A stretch of DNA of 58,377 bases from UBA5109 sp964606735 (GTDB taxonomy: Bacteria; Pseudomonadota; Gammaproteobacteria; Pseudomonadales; Pseudohongiellaceae): assembly GCA_964606735.1 (NCBI GenBank), contig CAZSHI010000012.1, positions 1-58,377 of the forward strand, in the 5' to 3' direction. The notes beneath the pieces were generated by a model that was not told the DNA's origin, did not search any database, and saw only the letters and a program-made list of their open reading frames with translations. Shown here piece after piece: positions 17,417-25,989 of this stretch (the stretch's first letter is position 1; every line of letters starts with the position of its first letter). The position numbers and the translations under genes were made by a program.

Positions 17417-18334
17417 GTGGTGACAGATTCGGACAAGCAGACAGATCTGAAACATTGTGGTTTTGTGGCAATTGTCGGCAAACCCAATGTCGGCAAGTCG
17501 ACGCTCATGAATCACATGCTGGGACAGAAGCTCAGCATTACCTCCCGTAAACCTCAAACGACACGACACCGTTTGCTCGGCATCAAAACCACTGAAAACG
17601 CCCAGATCATCTTTGTTGATACACCAGGTCTGCACGCGGGCGTGGACAAGGCGCTAAACCGCTTTATGAACAAGGCTGTAAATAACGCCATCAATGATGT
17701 GGATCTGGTCTTGTTCATGATTGAAAACAAATGGACACAGGATGACGAAAGAGTGCTGCAAAGTCTCGTCGAGAGTCGTGTCGATGTGATACTGCTGATC
17801 AACAAAATTGATCGGTTGGATGAGAAAAACAAACTGCTTCCCTATATGCAGATGCTTGCCAGCAAATTTGCATTCAAGGAAATCGTTCCAATATCCGCCC
17901 TCAAGAGCCAGGGGATTGAAGCGCTTGAAAAAATACTGATTCAGCATTTGCCGACTGGTATTTACCTGTTTCCTGAAGACCAGTTGACGGATAAAAACGC
18001 GCGCTTTCTGGCTGCGGAGTTTGTGCGGGAAAAAATAACCCGGCAAATGGGCGATGAGCTGCCGTATGAAGTGAATGTTGAAATTGAGGAATTCAAATCA
18101 GATGCCGGAATTCTGCATATCAGCGCCCTGATTATTGTGGAGCGTGAGGGGCAGAAAAAAATTCTGATAGGGCGCAAGGGGGAAAGCCTGAAACTGATCG
18201 GTAGTGAGGCCAGAAAAGATATGGAAGCGCTGTTTGATGCCAAAGTCATGCTGAATCTGTGGGTGAAGGTTAAACGAGGCTGGTCAGACGATGAACGAGC
18301 CCTGCGCAGTCTGGGCTATATCGATCAGGACTGA
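17417..18334 (+). CDS. era: GTPase Era
   Basis: Encodes 305 residues from GTG, with a second GTG as next codon also possible. The G domain shows G1 GKPNVGKST, G2 RKPQTTRHR, G3 DTPGLH and G4 NKID; the C-terminal KH domain contains the family motif ILIGRKGESLKLIGSEARKDME. Era binds the 3' end of 16S rRNA and is essential for 30S maturation. It belongs to the rnc-era-recO transcription unit and ends 5 bases before recO. Confidence 0.97.
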   Translation: MVTDSDKQTDLKHCGFVAIVGKPNVGKSTLMNHMLGQKLSITSRKPQTTRHRLLGIKTTENAQIIFVDTPGLHAGVDKALNRFMNKAVNNAINDVDLVLFMIENKWTQDDERVLQSLVESRVDVILLINKIDRLDEKNKLLPYMQMLASKFAFKEIVPISALKSQGIEALEKILIQHLPTGIYLFPEDQLTDKNARFLAAEFVREKITRQMGDELPYEVNVEIEEFKSDAGILHISALIIVEREGQKKILIGRKGESLKLIGSEARKDMEALFDAKVMLNLWVKVKRGWSDDERALRSLGYIDQD

Positions 18335-18339
18335 GCAAG

Positions 18340-19047
18340 ATGTCAGGACCTATCCGTTCCCAAGCTGCCTACCTGTTGCACAGCCGTCCCTTCAGGGACA
18401 GTAGTCTCTTGCTGGACCTGCTGACCCGGGATCACGGTCGTATCAGCGCTATAGCCCGCGGCGTCAGAAGTGCCAAATCAAAGAACAAGGCCCTGCTGCA
18501 GTCATTTGTTCCCCTGCAGGTTAACCTGTCCGGTAAAAGTGAGCTGAAAACCCTGACGCAGGTGGAAGCCTTGAGTGGCCCCCTTGTATTGCGGCAGCGT
18601 AATTTATTTGCCGCGCTTTACATGAATGAATTGTTGTCGAGGCTTTTGCACCGACAGGAAGGGGATGTGGATATTTTCAGTTTATATGAATCCGCCTTGG
18701 CTCAGTTGTCCAGCACCGATGTCATTGAACCGGTGCTGCGCTGTTTCGAGATTGATCTGCTTGAGCTGCTGGGCTATGGCATTGATTTCAGCCTGTTTGC
18801 AGACGATGAGTTGGCGGAGCATGCCTATTATCACTTCAGCGCCGAACATGGCTTTGAGCCAATCCAGAACCCGGATGGAGGGCGGGAAAAATATTATCCG
18901 CATACCGAGCTATGCAAGATTTATAGCCGTGAGTTCTCGGATATCAGTACACTGAAGTTTGCCAAACGACTCCTGCGAACTGCTTTTGCGGCCCACCTTG
19001 GGGACAGGGAGCTATCCAGCAGGCAACTATTCCGGAAAAATAACTGA
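18340..19047 (+). CDS. recO: DNA repair protein RecO
   Basis: Encodes 235 residues with the N-terminal OB-fold pattern (AAYLLHSRPFRDSSLLLDLLTRDHGRISAIARGVRSAKSK) and helical C-terminal part (ALRCFEIDLLELLGYG-type motif, here LRCFEIDLLELLGYGIDF). The zinc cysteines found in some family members are absent, as in E. coli. RecO loads RecA onto SSB-coated DNA together with RecR, encoded at 33340. A terminator-like hairpin follows. pdxJ and acpS, often next, are missing here. Confidence 0.93.
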   Translation: MSGPIRSQAAYLLHSRPFRDSSLLLDLLTRDHGRISAIARGVRSAKSKNKALLQSFVPLQVNLSGKSELKTLTQVEALSGPLVLRQRNLFAALYMNELLSRLLHRQEGDVDIFSLYESALAQLSSTDVIEPVLRCFEIDLLELLGYGIDFSLFADDELAEHAYYHFSAEHGFEPIQNPDGGREKYYPHTELCKIYSREFSDISTLKFAKRLLRTAFAAHLGDRELSSRQLFRKNN

Positions 19048-19056
19048 ATACTCGGC

Positions 19057-19090
19057 TTTTACCCGGCAAGGGCTTCGGGTTAAAATTTTC
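19057..19090 (+). terminator. Probable rho-independent terminator after recO
   Basis: TTTTACCCG (19057-19065) pairs with CGGGTTAAAA (19076-19085) with one bulge, followed by TTTTCC. It would end the long rpoE/lepA-to-recO unit before cysM. The stem is moderately strong and the T-run is short. Confidence 0.5.
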
Positions 19091-19113
19091 CTTTCGCTCA
19101 AATTAGTTGAATC

Positions 19114-20007
19114 ATGACCTTTCCTACGATTGAAAGCACCATCGGCAATACTCCTCTGGTGCGCTTGCAACGTTTACCCGAAGAGACCTCCAATACGATT
19201 TTGGTCAAGCTCGAAGGCAATAATCCAGCCGGTTCAGTCAAGGACAGGCCGGCTTTCAGCATGATTGCCAAGGCTGAAGCGCGTGGAGATATTGCTCCCG
19301 GTGATACTCTGATCGAGGCAACCAGTGGTAATACCGGCATAGCTCTGGCGCTCGTAGCCGCTATTCGTGGTTATCACCTGATATTGATCATGCCGGAAAA
19401 CTCGACGAGGGAACGTAAAGACTCCATGACTGCCTATGGTGCCCAGCTCATTGAAGTCTCGGAATCTGACGGTATGGAAGGGGCGCGCGACCTTGCACTT
19501 AAAATGCAGGCAGAGGGTAAAGGCAAGGTGCTCGATCAATTCGGCAACCCGGATAATTACGCGGCACATTATGAAGGTACCGGCCCGGAAATATGGCGCG
19601 ATACGCATGGCAAGGTCACGCACTTTGTCAGTTCTATGGGGACGACCGGAACCATTATGGGTGTTTCGCGTTTTCTGAAAGAAAAAAATCCGGCCATCGA
19701 AATAATTGGTTTACAGCCAAAAGAGGGTGCGCGTATTCCTGGCATACGCCGCTGGCCCAGTGAATACCTGCCCAAAATCTTTGAGCGGGAGCGTGTCGAC
19801 CGGGTAATCGATATAGGCCAGAAAGAAGCAGAACAAACCATGCGTGCACTGTCACGTGAGGAAGGCATTCATTGCGGGGTTTCATCCGGCGGGGCAGTCT
19901 ATGCTGCGCTGCAATTATCACGACAGCTCGAGAATGCCGTGATAGTCGCTATTATTTGTGATCGTGGTGACCGCTACCTGTCCAGTGGTGTCTTTTCTGC
20001 CGACTAG
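19114..20007 (+). CDS. cysM: Cysteine synthase B
   Basis: Encodes 297 residues of the pyridoxal-phosphate-dependent beta family. The cofactor lysine is in NPAGSVKDRPA, the phosphate-binding loop in SMGTTGTIMG, and the substrate loop in EATSGNTGIALA. The length and the RRWPSEYLPKIF segment favour CysM over CysK. It makes cysteine from O-acetylserine and sulfide or thiosulfate. In Pseudomonas cysM also heads cysM-rlmD-relA-mazG, matching this order apart from relA. Confidence 0.94.
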   Translation: MTFPTIESTIGNTPLVRLQRLPEETSNTILVKLEGNNPAGSVKDRPAFSMIAKAEARGDIAPGDTLIEATSGNTGIALALVAAIRGYHLILIMPENSTRERKDSMTAYGAQLIEVSESDGMEGARDLALKMQAEGKGKVLDQFGNPDNYAAHYEGTGPEIWRDTHGKVTHFVSSMGTTGTIMGVSRFLKEKNPAIEIIGLQPKEGARIPGIRRWPSEYLPKIFERERVDRVIDIGQKEAEQTMRALSREEGIHCGVSSGGAVYAALQLSRQLENAVIVAIICDRGDRYLSSGVFSAD

Positions 20008-20021
20008 GCTTTAGGGGATTC

Positions 20022-21368
20022 ATGCGCAGAAAAAGACGGCAACGCTTGCCCAAGGAACCTGTTGTCCTTGATATCGAAAAACTCAGTCATGAGGGCCGTG
20101 GTATCGCTCACCTTGATGGTAAAGTCATCTTTGTTGAGGACGCGCTGCCCTCTGAGCAGGTCTCAGCTGTGTATACACAGCGTCGTGATGCCTTTGATCA
20201 GGCAAAAACCCAGGAAATCATCTCTGCATCCCCTTTTCGGGTTGAGCCGCCCTGTGAATATGCCAGAGTTTGCGGCGGTTGCAGCCTGCAGCATTTTGAA
20301 GCGAAGCAGCAGCTGGCCTTCAAGTCGGAAGTGTTGCATGAATTATTACAGCATGCGCTGGCAGACAGCAGCTATGAAAAACTGCCTGCTCTGGAAGGTC
20401 CCTTATTGGGTTATCGCCGCAAGGCACGTCTGGCGGTACGTTATGTGCACAAAAAATCACAGGTACTGATCGGCTTTCGTGAAAAAAGCAGCAGTTTCAT
20501 CACCGTGATGGATCACTGTGAAGTGCTGGATGAACGGGTTAGCCTGTTATTACCAGATCTAAAGGAGCTGATTGGCTCGCTGGAAGCTTACCAGCAGATA
20601 CCCCAGATCGAAGTCGCACTCGGTGATGAGTTGGATGATGCCCCATCAATGGCGCTGGTTTTTCGTCACCTGGTCGCCTTGAGTGAAAACGATCTGGAGA
20701 AGCTCACGGCCCTTGCCAGGGAGAGGAATTTTGCTCTGTATTTACAGGGTGGGGGACCGGAAACCGTGTACAAGCACTATCCTGCTGAAGGTGAGGAGCG
20801 ACTATATTACGCCCTGCCGGACTATGAGCTGCGCCTGGCGTTTCACCCGATGGATTTTACCCAGGTCAATGCCGCGATTAATCGCCTGATGGTGCCTAAG
20901 GCACTGAGTTTACTGGCGCTGGATCAGGATGATACGGTGCTGGATTTATTTTGCGGGCTGGGCAATTTTACCCTGCCGGCAGCCAGAACGGCAGCCCAGG
21001 TGCTGGGTGTGGAAGGCAGCACAGACATGGTTGATCGCGGTCGGGAAAACGCATCCCGCATGGGTTTAGAGAATATCGAATTTAGCAGTGCTGACCTCGC
21101 CACACAGGATCAAAACAGACCCTGGACAGGACGTCAGTTCAGTAAAATACTACTGGATCCTCCGCGTTCCGGGGCGATTGAGATTATTGCTGAGCTGGCA
21201 GCCCTGAAAGCGCAGCGTATTGTCTATGTATCCTGCAATCCGGCAACCCTGGCCAGGGATGCACAATGTTTCAGAGATAATGGTTATCGTTTAGCATCGG
21301 CCGGCGTCATGGACATGTTTCCACAAACAACCCATGTTGAATCTATTGCGTTATTTTTGCCTGCATAA
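20022..21368 (+). CDS. rlmD: 23S rRNA (uracil(1939)-C(5))-methyltransferase RlmD
   Basis: Encodes 448 residues: an N-terminal TRAM domain, an iron-sulfur cysteine set CEYARVCGGC (with an earlier Cys-rich context and a later conserved Cys), and a C-terminal S-adenosylmethionine methyltransferase fold with LDLFCGLGNFTLP, DPPRSGA and the nucleophile region VYVSCNPATLARD. The enzyme makes m5U1939 in 23S rRNA. It starts 14 bases after cysM. mazG follows after only 11 bases, leaving no room for the relA gene usually found here. Confidence 0.95.
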   Translation: MRRKRRQRLPKEPVVLDIEKLSHEGRGIAHLDGKVIFVEDALPSEQVSAVYTQRRDAFDQAKTQEIISASPFRVEPPCEYARVCGGCSLQHFEAKQQLAFKSEVLHELLQHALADSSYEKLPALEGPLLGYRRKARLAVRYVHKKSQVLIGFREKSSSFITVMDHCEVLDERVSLLLPDLKELIGSLEAYQQIPQIEVALGDELDDAPSMALVFRHLVALSENDLEKLTALARERNFALYLQGGGPETVYKHYPAEGEERLYYALPDYELRLAFHPMDFTQVNAAINRLMVPKALSLLALDQDDTVLDLFCGLGNFTLPAARTAAQVLGVEGSTDMVDRGRENASRMGLENIEFSSADLATQDQNRPWTGRQFSKILLDPPRSGAIEIIAELAALKAQRIVYVSCNPATLARDAQCFRDNGYRLASAGVMDMFPQTTHVESIALFLPA

Positions 21369-21379
21369 CAGGAAGCTTT

Positions 21380-22201
21380 ATGGAAAAAGATGACAACAGC
21401 ATACAGGAACTGTTGACAGTGATGTCGCTGCTACGAGATCCCGAAAAAGGTTGCCCCTGGGATATCAAACAGTCATTCAGGAGCATTGCACCGCATACAT
21501 TGGAGGAAGTGTATGAAGTCATTGACTGTATAGAGCGTGAAGATTACGGGCACTTATCAGATGAGTTGGGTGACTTGCTGTTTCAGGTGGTGTTTTATGC
21601 ACAGATGGCAAAGGAAGCAGGGCTGTTTACCTTCGACGATATTTGCCAGGCGATAAGCCGTAAGTTACTGAGCCGTCATCCTCACGTCTTTCCGGATGCA
21701 AGCATAGAAAGCTTCGGCAAGGCCAATGACTTGACGCCCGAGCAGGTTGAGCGCAACTGGGAGAATATAAAAAAACAGGAGCGCCATGCTAAACAGGAAG
21801 AAGAACCCGGCTTGCTGGATGATGTGCCGCGTGCGCTGCCAGCTCTGCTGCGAGCCAGAAAATTACAGGGGCGTGCCGCCACAGGCGGATTTGACTGGGA
21901 TGATGTGACCGGCGTTATCGCTAAAGTGAAAGAAGAAATGCAGGAGCTGGAAGCGGCAATGGCCAGTAAGGATACCCGGCACATTGAAGAAGAGTTCGGT
22001 GATCTGATGTTCAGCATGGTTAACCTGGGCAGACACTTGCGGATAAATCCGGAAAGCAGTTTACGGGCGGCAAACAGTAAATTCAGCACACGCTTCAAGG
22101 TGATGGAAAAACACTTGCGCGAAGCCGGGTTGGATATGCAAAAACTCACGCTGGATGAGCTCGAAACCTATTGGCAGCAGGCCAAGCGAGAGCTCTCATA
22201 G
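21380..22201 (+). CDS. mazG: Nucleoside triphosphate pyrophosphohydrolase MazG
   Basis: Encodes 273 residues with two MazG helical domains: CPWDIKQSFRSIAPHTLEEVYEVIDCIE with DELGDLLFQVVFYAQMA, and a second with EEFGDLMFSMVNLGRHL. The acidic EExxE/ExxD metal-binding residues are present. MazG hydrolyses NTPs to NMPs and limits ppGpp-linked and oxidised-nucleotide effects. A GGAAGC ribosome site precedes the ATG. It ends the cysM-rlmD-mazG unit, 63 bases before adk. Confidence 0.95.
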   Translation: MEKDDNSIQELLTVMSLLRDPEKGCPWDIKQSFRSIAPHTLEEVYEVIDCIEREDYGHLSDELGDLLFQVVFYAQMAKEAGLFTFDDICQAISRKLLSRHPHVFPDASIESFGKANDLTPEQVERNWENIKKQERHAKQEEEPGLLDDVPRALPALLRARKLQGRAATGGFDWDDVTGVIAKVKEEMQELEAAMASKDTRHIEEEFGDLMFSMVNLGRHLRINPESSLRAANSKFSTRFKVMEKHLREAGLDMQKLTLDELETYWQQAKRELS

Positions 22202-22264
22202 GATAAACTTGTAGTGCTGTTGGCATACGTGTAATGTGATTGGTTTTCAGGCAGAGGATTATTA

Positions 22265-22912
22265 ATGCGAATCATCTTGTTGGGCGCTCCCGGCGCCGGT
22301 AAGGGTACCCAGGCTCAGTTTTTAACTGAAACCTACTCAATCCCACAGATTTCCACCGGAGATATGCTACGTGCAGCGGTTAAAGCCGGCACGGAGCTGG
22401 GAAAAAAGGTGAAATCAGTGATGGAAAGTGGAGGGCTGGTGACAGACGAGATCATTATCGCACTGGTGAAAGAACGCATTACCCAGGATGACTGTAAAAA
22501 CGGCTTTTTGTTCGATGGTTTTCCCCGCACCATTCCTCAGGCTGAAGCCCTGGTCGAGGCAGGCATCCTGATTGACCATGTGCTTGAAATATACGTCCCG
22601 GATGAAGAAATAATCAAACGTCTGAGCGGACGGCGTGTACACCCTGCCTCTGGGCGGGTCTATCATTTGGATCACAACCCTCCAAAAAACCCCGGTGTAG
22701 ATGACCAGACCGGCGAAGCGCTGATCCAGCGTGAGGATGACAAGGAAGATACCGTCAGAAAACGCTTGGATGTTTATCATCAACAAACCTGGCCACTGGT
22801 TGAGTTTTATCAGAAGCTAGAAGCGGACGGCGAGCATGTAAAATTCTCGCGAATTAATGGCGTTGGCAGTATTGCAGAGATCAAAGAAGAATTTCTTTCG
22901 GTGCTCGCTTAA
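22265..22912 (+). CDS. adk: Adenylate kinase
   Basis: Encodes 215 residues: P-loop GAPGAGKGTQAQF, NMP-binding region STGDMLRAAVKAGT, the signature FLFDGFPRTIPQAEAL, and a long LID domain (GRRVHPASGRVYHLDHNPPK) without the zinc cysteines of Gram-positive enzymes. It balances ATP, ADP and AMP. An AGAGGATT ribosome site precedes the ATG at 22265. The region from its end to 23153 is AT-rich and holds the promoter of the next gene. Confidence 0.97.
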   Translation: MRIILLGAPGAGKGTQAQFLTETYSIPQISTGDMLRAAVKAGTELGKKVKSVMESGGLVTDEIIIALVKERITQDDCKNGFLFDGFPRTIPQAEALVEAGILIDHVLEIYVPDEEIIKRLSGRRVHPASGRVYHLDHNPPKNPGVDDQTGEALIQREDDKEDTVRKRLDVYHQQTWPLVEFYQKLEADGEHVKFSRINGVGSIAEIKEEFLSVLA

Positions 22913-23040
22913 GTGGATTAAATTTCACAGCAATATTTGCTAAAAATCTACCGCATGCAGTGAATAATATCCGGCTGATTTTCTGCAGAAAAAAACATTC
23001 GTTTTTTATTGATTTCTTTAGAAAAAATTGGTTTTCATTA

Positions 23041-23058
23041 TTTACAAAAAGTTGTAAA
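23041..23058. repeat. Perfect inverted repeat overlapping a -35 box
   Basis: TTTACAA (23041-23047), spacer AAAG, TTGTAAA (23052-23058). The right arm overlaps the -35 box of the promoter at 23052-23081, so it could be an operator for the AlgP-like gene. Confidence 0.5.
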
Positions 23059-23081
23059 AAATGAAAAAACTGTGATATGTT
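23052..23081 (+). promoter_or_regulatory. Probable promoter of the AlgP-like gene
   Basis: TTGTAA (23052-23057) and TATGTT (23076-23081) are 18 bases apart, with TGA in front of the -10 forming an extended -10. The flanking 240 bases are strongly AT-rich. A strong ribosome site (TAGGAG, near 23140) precedes the gene. Confidence 0.5.
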
Positions 23082-23153
23082 GCGCTCGAACGTGAAACAA
23101 ATGCGTTTATTAAAAAATAAAGCCGTCAAATTTTACGTTTTAGGAGAAAAATT

Positions 23154-24433
23154 ATGGCTAGAGCTAAAGCAAAAGCAAAAGCAGCAGCACCGGTTGAAAA
23201 TAAACCTGCCAAACGCAAGCCTGTATCTGCGACTCGAAAAGCAAAATCAGCAGTCAGTAAAGCTCAAAACGAAATAGCGCGACACAAAAAAGCATTAAGC
23301 AACACCAAAAAACGGGTTACAGCAGCCAAAACCAAAAAAGCTGCCAGTAGTGCAAGATCAGCCCTCAGAAAATTGGATTCAAAAATCTCATCTGCAAAGA
23401 AAAAAGAGCTTAAAGCCAAGCAAAGCCTTGCTGTAGCTGAAGCAAAAGATGCTGTTAAAGCAAAAGCCGCCGCTCAAGCCAAATTAGTAGCTTCTTACAA
23501 GAAAGATTTACAGAAAAAAGCCCTTTCTGAGCTTAAGAAAGCACTGAAAAAAGCCGAAGGACAGCTTAAGAAGAAACAGGTCAAAGCCATTGAGAAGAAA
23601 GTAGCCGCCAAACTGAAAAAAGAGGCTGCCAAACTTAAAGCAGCCGAGAAGAAACTGGTAGCGAAGGCCAAAGCTGCTGCACGGAAACTAGAAGCCAAAG
23701 CAAAAGCAGCTGAAAAGAAAGCAGCTGCTAAGCTGAAAGCAGCAGCCAAGAAGGTGACCAAGAAGAAAGCAGCTCCTAAAACGAAAAAAGCAGTAGCCAA
23801 GAAAAAAGCGGCTGCCAAGAAGAAGGTGGCAACCAAGAAAAAAGCAGCACCCAAGCGAAAAGCAGCTGCTAAAAAGAAAGCAGCCCCCAAGAAAAAGGCT
23901 GTAGCCAAGAAAAAAGCGGCACCCAAGAAAAAAGCGGCTGCTAAAAAGAAAGCGGCACCGAAGAAAAAGGCCGCTGCCAAGAAAAAAGCAGCACCCAAGA
24001 AAAAGGCCGCTGCCAAGAAAAAAGCAGCACCCAAGAAAAAAGCAGCACCCAAGAAAAAAGCAGCAGCTAGGAAGAAAGTGGCCAANNNNNNNNNNNNNNN
24101 NNNNNNNNNNNNNNNNNNNNNNNNNNNNNNNNNNNNNNNNNNNNNNNNNNNNNNNNNNNNNNNNNNNNNNNNNNNNNNNNNNNNNCCAAGAAAAAAGCAG
24201 CACCGAAGAAAAAGGCTGTAGCCAAGAAAAAAGCAGCACCGAAGAAAAAGGCTGCTGCCAAGAAGAAAGCCGCTCCCAAGAAAAAGGCTGTAGCCAAGAA
24301 AAAAGCTGCACCCAAGAAAAAGGTAGCGAAAAAGAAAGCAGCTCCTAAAAAGAAAGCAGCCGCCAAGAAAAAAGCAGCGCCTAAGAAGAAAAAGGCACCT
24401 GCTAGAAAGAAAGCGGCTAGAAAATCTAAGTAG
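23154..24433 (+). CDS. algP: AlgP-like, histone-H1-like Lys/Ala-rich protein (interrupted by assembly gap)
   Basis: The reading frame opens MARAKAKAKAAAPVENK. About 190 residues of charged, helical, probably coiled-coil sequence are followed by a long array built from AAPKKK and AAAKKK blocks. Bases 24086-24185 are N; beyond them the same blocks resume and end ...RKKAARKSK with TAG at 24431-24433. The frame changes across the N-run because its length is a placeholder. AlgP of pseudomonads has the same two-part layout and binds DNA. The family is certain by composition, the orthology less so. A terminator follows. Confidence 0.75.
23756..24400 (+). repeat. Tandem AAPKKK/AAAKKK-coding repeat array
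   Basis: Near-identical blocks of 18 bases, often paired as 36-base units (codons for AAPKKK then AAAKKK or AVAKKK), run on both sides of the N gap. Silent variation (gcg/gca, aag/aaa) marks individual copies. Such an array is prone to copy-number change and explains why assembly broke here. Confidence 0.85.
24086..24185. other. Assembly gap of 100 Ns
   Basis: Exactly 100 N characters inside the repeat array; a round number used for gaps of unknown size. The true number of repeat units is therefore not known, and the downstream frame cannot be inferred from the gap length. Confidence 0.99.
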
Positions 24434-24463
24434 TTAGCTGGAGCAATCTCTTAAAACGTAATA

Positions 24464-24497
24464 ATCCCCCGTAGTTAGCGCTACGGGGGATTTTTTT
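24464..24497 (+). terminator. Rho-independent terminator after the AlgP-like gene
   Basis: ATCCCCCGTAG (24464-24474) pairs perfectly with CTACGGGGGAT (24481-24491) around loop TTAGCG, followed by a run of T. Strong and canonical; it lies only about 9 bases before the tsaB start. Confidence 0.93.
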
Positions 24498-24506
24498 ATT
24501 GAATTC

Positions 24507-25172
24507 ATGCCCCGAATACTCTCACTGGACAGTTCCACCGAAGCCTGCTCATGCGCACTGAGCATTGATGGTGCCATTATCGAAAGTTTTGAGATTATTC
24601 CCCGTGGGCATACACGTCATATTCTGCCCATGATCCAGTCGCTCATGCAGGAACAGGGCCTCGCTTATAAAGACCTCGATGCACTTGCGTTGGGAGCTGG
24701 TCCGGGTTCTTTCACAGGCTTGCGGATTGCTGCCGGCGTAGCCCAGGGCATTGCCTTCGGTGCCGATTTGCCCCTGGTGCCCGTCTCAACGCTGGCCTCA
24801 ATGGCCTGGCAAAGACGTAGTGAATCCCCTGTGCTGCTGGCCTGCCTGGATGCCCGTATCAATGAACTTTACTGGGCTGTTTACCAGGCTGATAGTGACT
24901 CGCTCACGCTGCAGGGGGAGGAGAAGCTGACACGCCCTGAGCAGGTATTTAACGATAGTGCCAGCAGACTGTACGCTGTGGGCAATGGCATGGCTTTTCT
25001 TGACGCAATGCCCGAACAGACCCGCTCCCTGATAGATGCCTGTGAAACAGACATCTATCCGCGTGCTGGGGCGATCGCCGAGTTGGCGGCAATATACCTG
25101 CAGGAAGGGCAAAGCATGGATCCGGCTGACTTTTCACCGACCTATCTGCGCAATCAGGTAACCCAGAACTGA
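24507..25172 (+). CDS. tsaB: tRNA threonylcarbamoyladenosine biosynthesis protein TsaB
   Basis: Encodes 221 residues of the ASKHA fold: ILSLDSSTEACSCAL, HTRHILPMIQSL, and the family hallmark ALGAGPGSFTGLRIAAGVAQGIAFG. TsaB acts with TsaD and TsaE to make the t6A modification at position 37 of ANN-decoding tRNAs; TsaB itself is a catalytically inactive scaffold. The gene begins straight after a terminator, so its promoter must be very short or lie within the terminator region. It ends one base before uppP. Confidence 0.93.
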   Translation: MPRILSLDSSTEACSCALSIDGAIIESFEIIPRGHTRHILPMIQSLMQEQGLAYKDLDALALGAGPGSFTGLRIAAGVAQGIAFGADLPLVPVSTLASMAWQRRSESPVLLACLDARINELYWAVYQADSDSLTLQGEEKLTRPEQVFNDSASRLYAVGNGMAFLDAMPEQTRSLIDACETDIYPRAGAIAELAAIYLQEGQSMDPADFSPTYLRNQVTQN

Positions 25173-25173
25173 T

Positions 25174-25977
25174 ATGGCTGATTTTGACCTGATACGCGCG
25201 ACGGTGCTGGCCCTGATTCAGGGGCTGACCGAGTTCCTGCCGATCTCCAGTTCTGCTCACCTGATTTTTCCTTCGGCATTGCTGGGCTGGGAAGATCAGG
25301 GGCTGGCCTTTGATGTGGCTGTGCACCTGGGTACGCTGCTGGCCGTCATCAGCTATTTTCGCCGGGACATTCTGTCCATTCTTGCCGGTTGGGGAACACA
25401 TCTTGTCAAACGGGTTCCCAGTGATGAAGCCCGGCTGGGTTGGATGCTGATACTGGCTACCTTGCCACTGGTGATAGCCGGTCTGCTGCTGCAGGATATT
25501 GTCGATACTTACCTGCGCTCGACTACGGTCATTGCATCCAGCACCATCGTTTTTGCCCTGTTCCTGTGGGCGGCTGATCATAAATCGGATGGCGGCAAGA
25601 GCCTGAATTCACTGCACTGGAAAGCCTTTTTGCTGGTGGGGCTGGCACAGGTGCTGGCATTGATTCCGGGCACCTCGCGTTCCGGGGTCACCATGACGGC
25701 TGCGCTGTTTTGCCAGCTCGACCGTCAGTCCTCTGCCAGGCTGTCATTTCTGCTTTCCATACCGGCTATTACCGGCGCCGCCTTGCTCTTATTGCTGGAC
25801 TTGCTGCAGCAAGGGACTGCAAACTGGGGTGAGCTGGTTTATGCGTTACTGCTGTCCTTTTTTGTTGCCTACCTGTGTATCCATTATTTCCTCAAGCTCA
25901 TTAGTCAACTCGGCTTTATGCCCTTTGTGCTGTATCGACTGGTATTGGGGCTATGTTTATTCATCTTTTTCATCTAG
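25174..25977 (+). CDS. uppP: Undecaprenyl-diphosphatase
   Basis: Encodes 267 mostly hydrophobic residues with about eight membrane helices. The BacA/UppP signatures are present: GLTEFLPISSSAHL near residue 20 and IPGTSRSGVTMTAALF near residue 170, carrying the catalytic Glu, Ser and Arg. It recycles undecaprenyl pyrophosphate to the monophosphate carrier needed for peptidoglycan synthesis and confers bacitracin tolerance. The AmpG-like permease gene follows after 12 bases, which makes a cell-wall carrier and muropeptide recycling unit. Confidence 0.95.
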   Translation: MADFDLIRATVLALIQGLTEFLPISSSAHLIFPSALLGWEDQGLAFDVAVHLGTLLAVISYFRRDILSILAGWGTHLVKRVPSDEARLGWMLILATLPLVIAGLLLQDIVDTYLRSTTVIASSTIVFALFLWAADHKSDGGKSLNSLHWKAFLLVGLAQVLALIPGTSRSGVTMTAALFCQLDRQSSARLSFLLSIPAITGAALLLLLDLLQQGTANWGELVYALLLSFFVAYLCIHYFLKLISQLGFMPFVLYRLVLGLCLFIFFI

Positions 25978-25989
25978 GCTGACTGAATC

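Noticed and set aside
23495..24085. Minus-strand Phe/Ala-rich frame opposite the AlgP-like repeat
   Set aside because: It is the reverse complement of Lys/Ala codons; no ribosome site, no start context and no known family.
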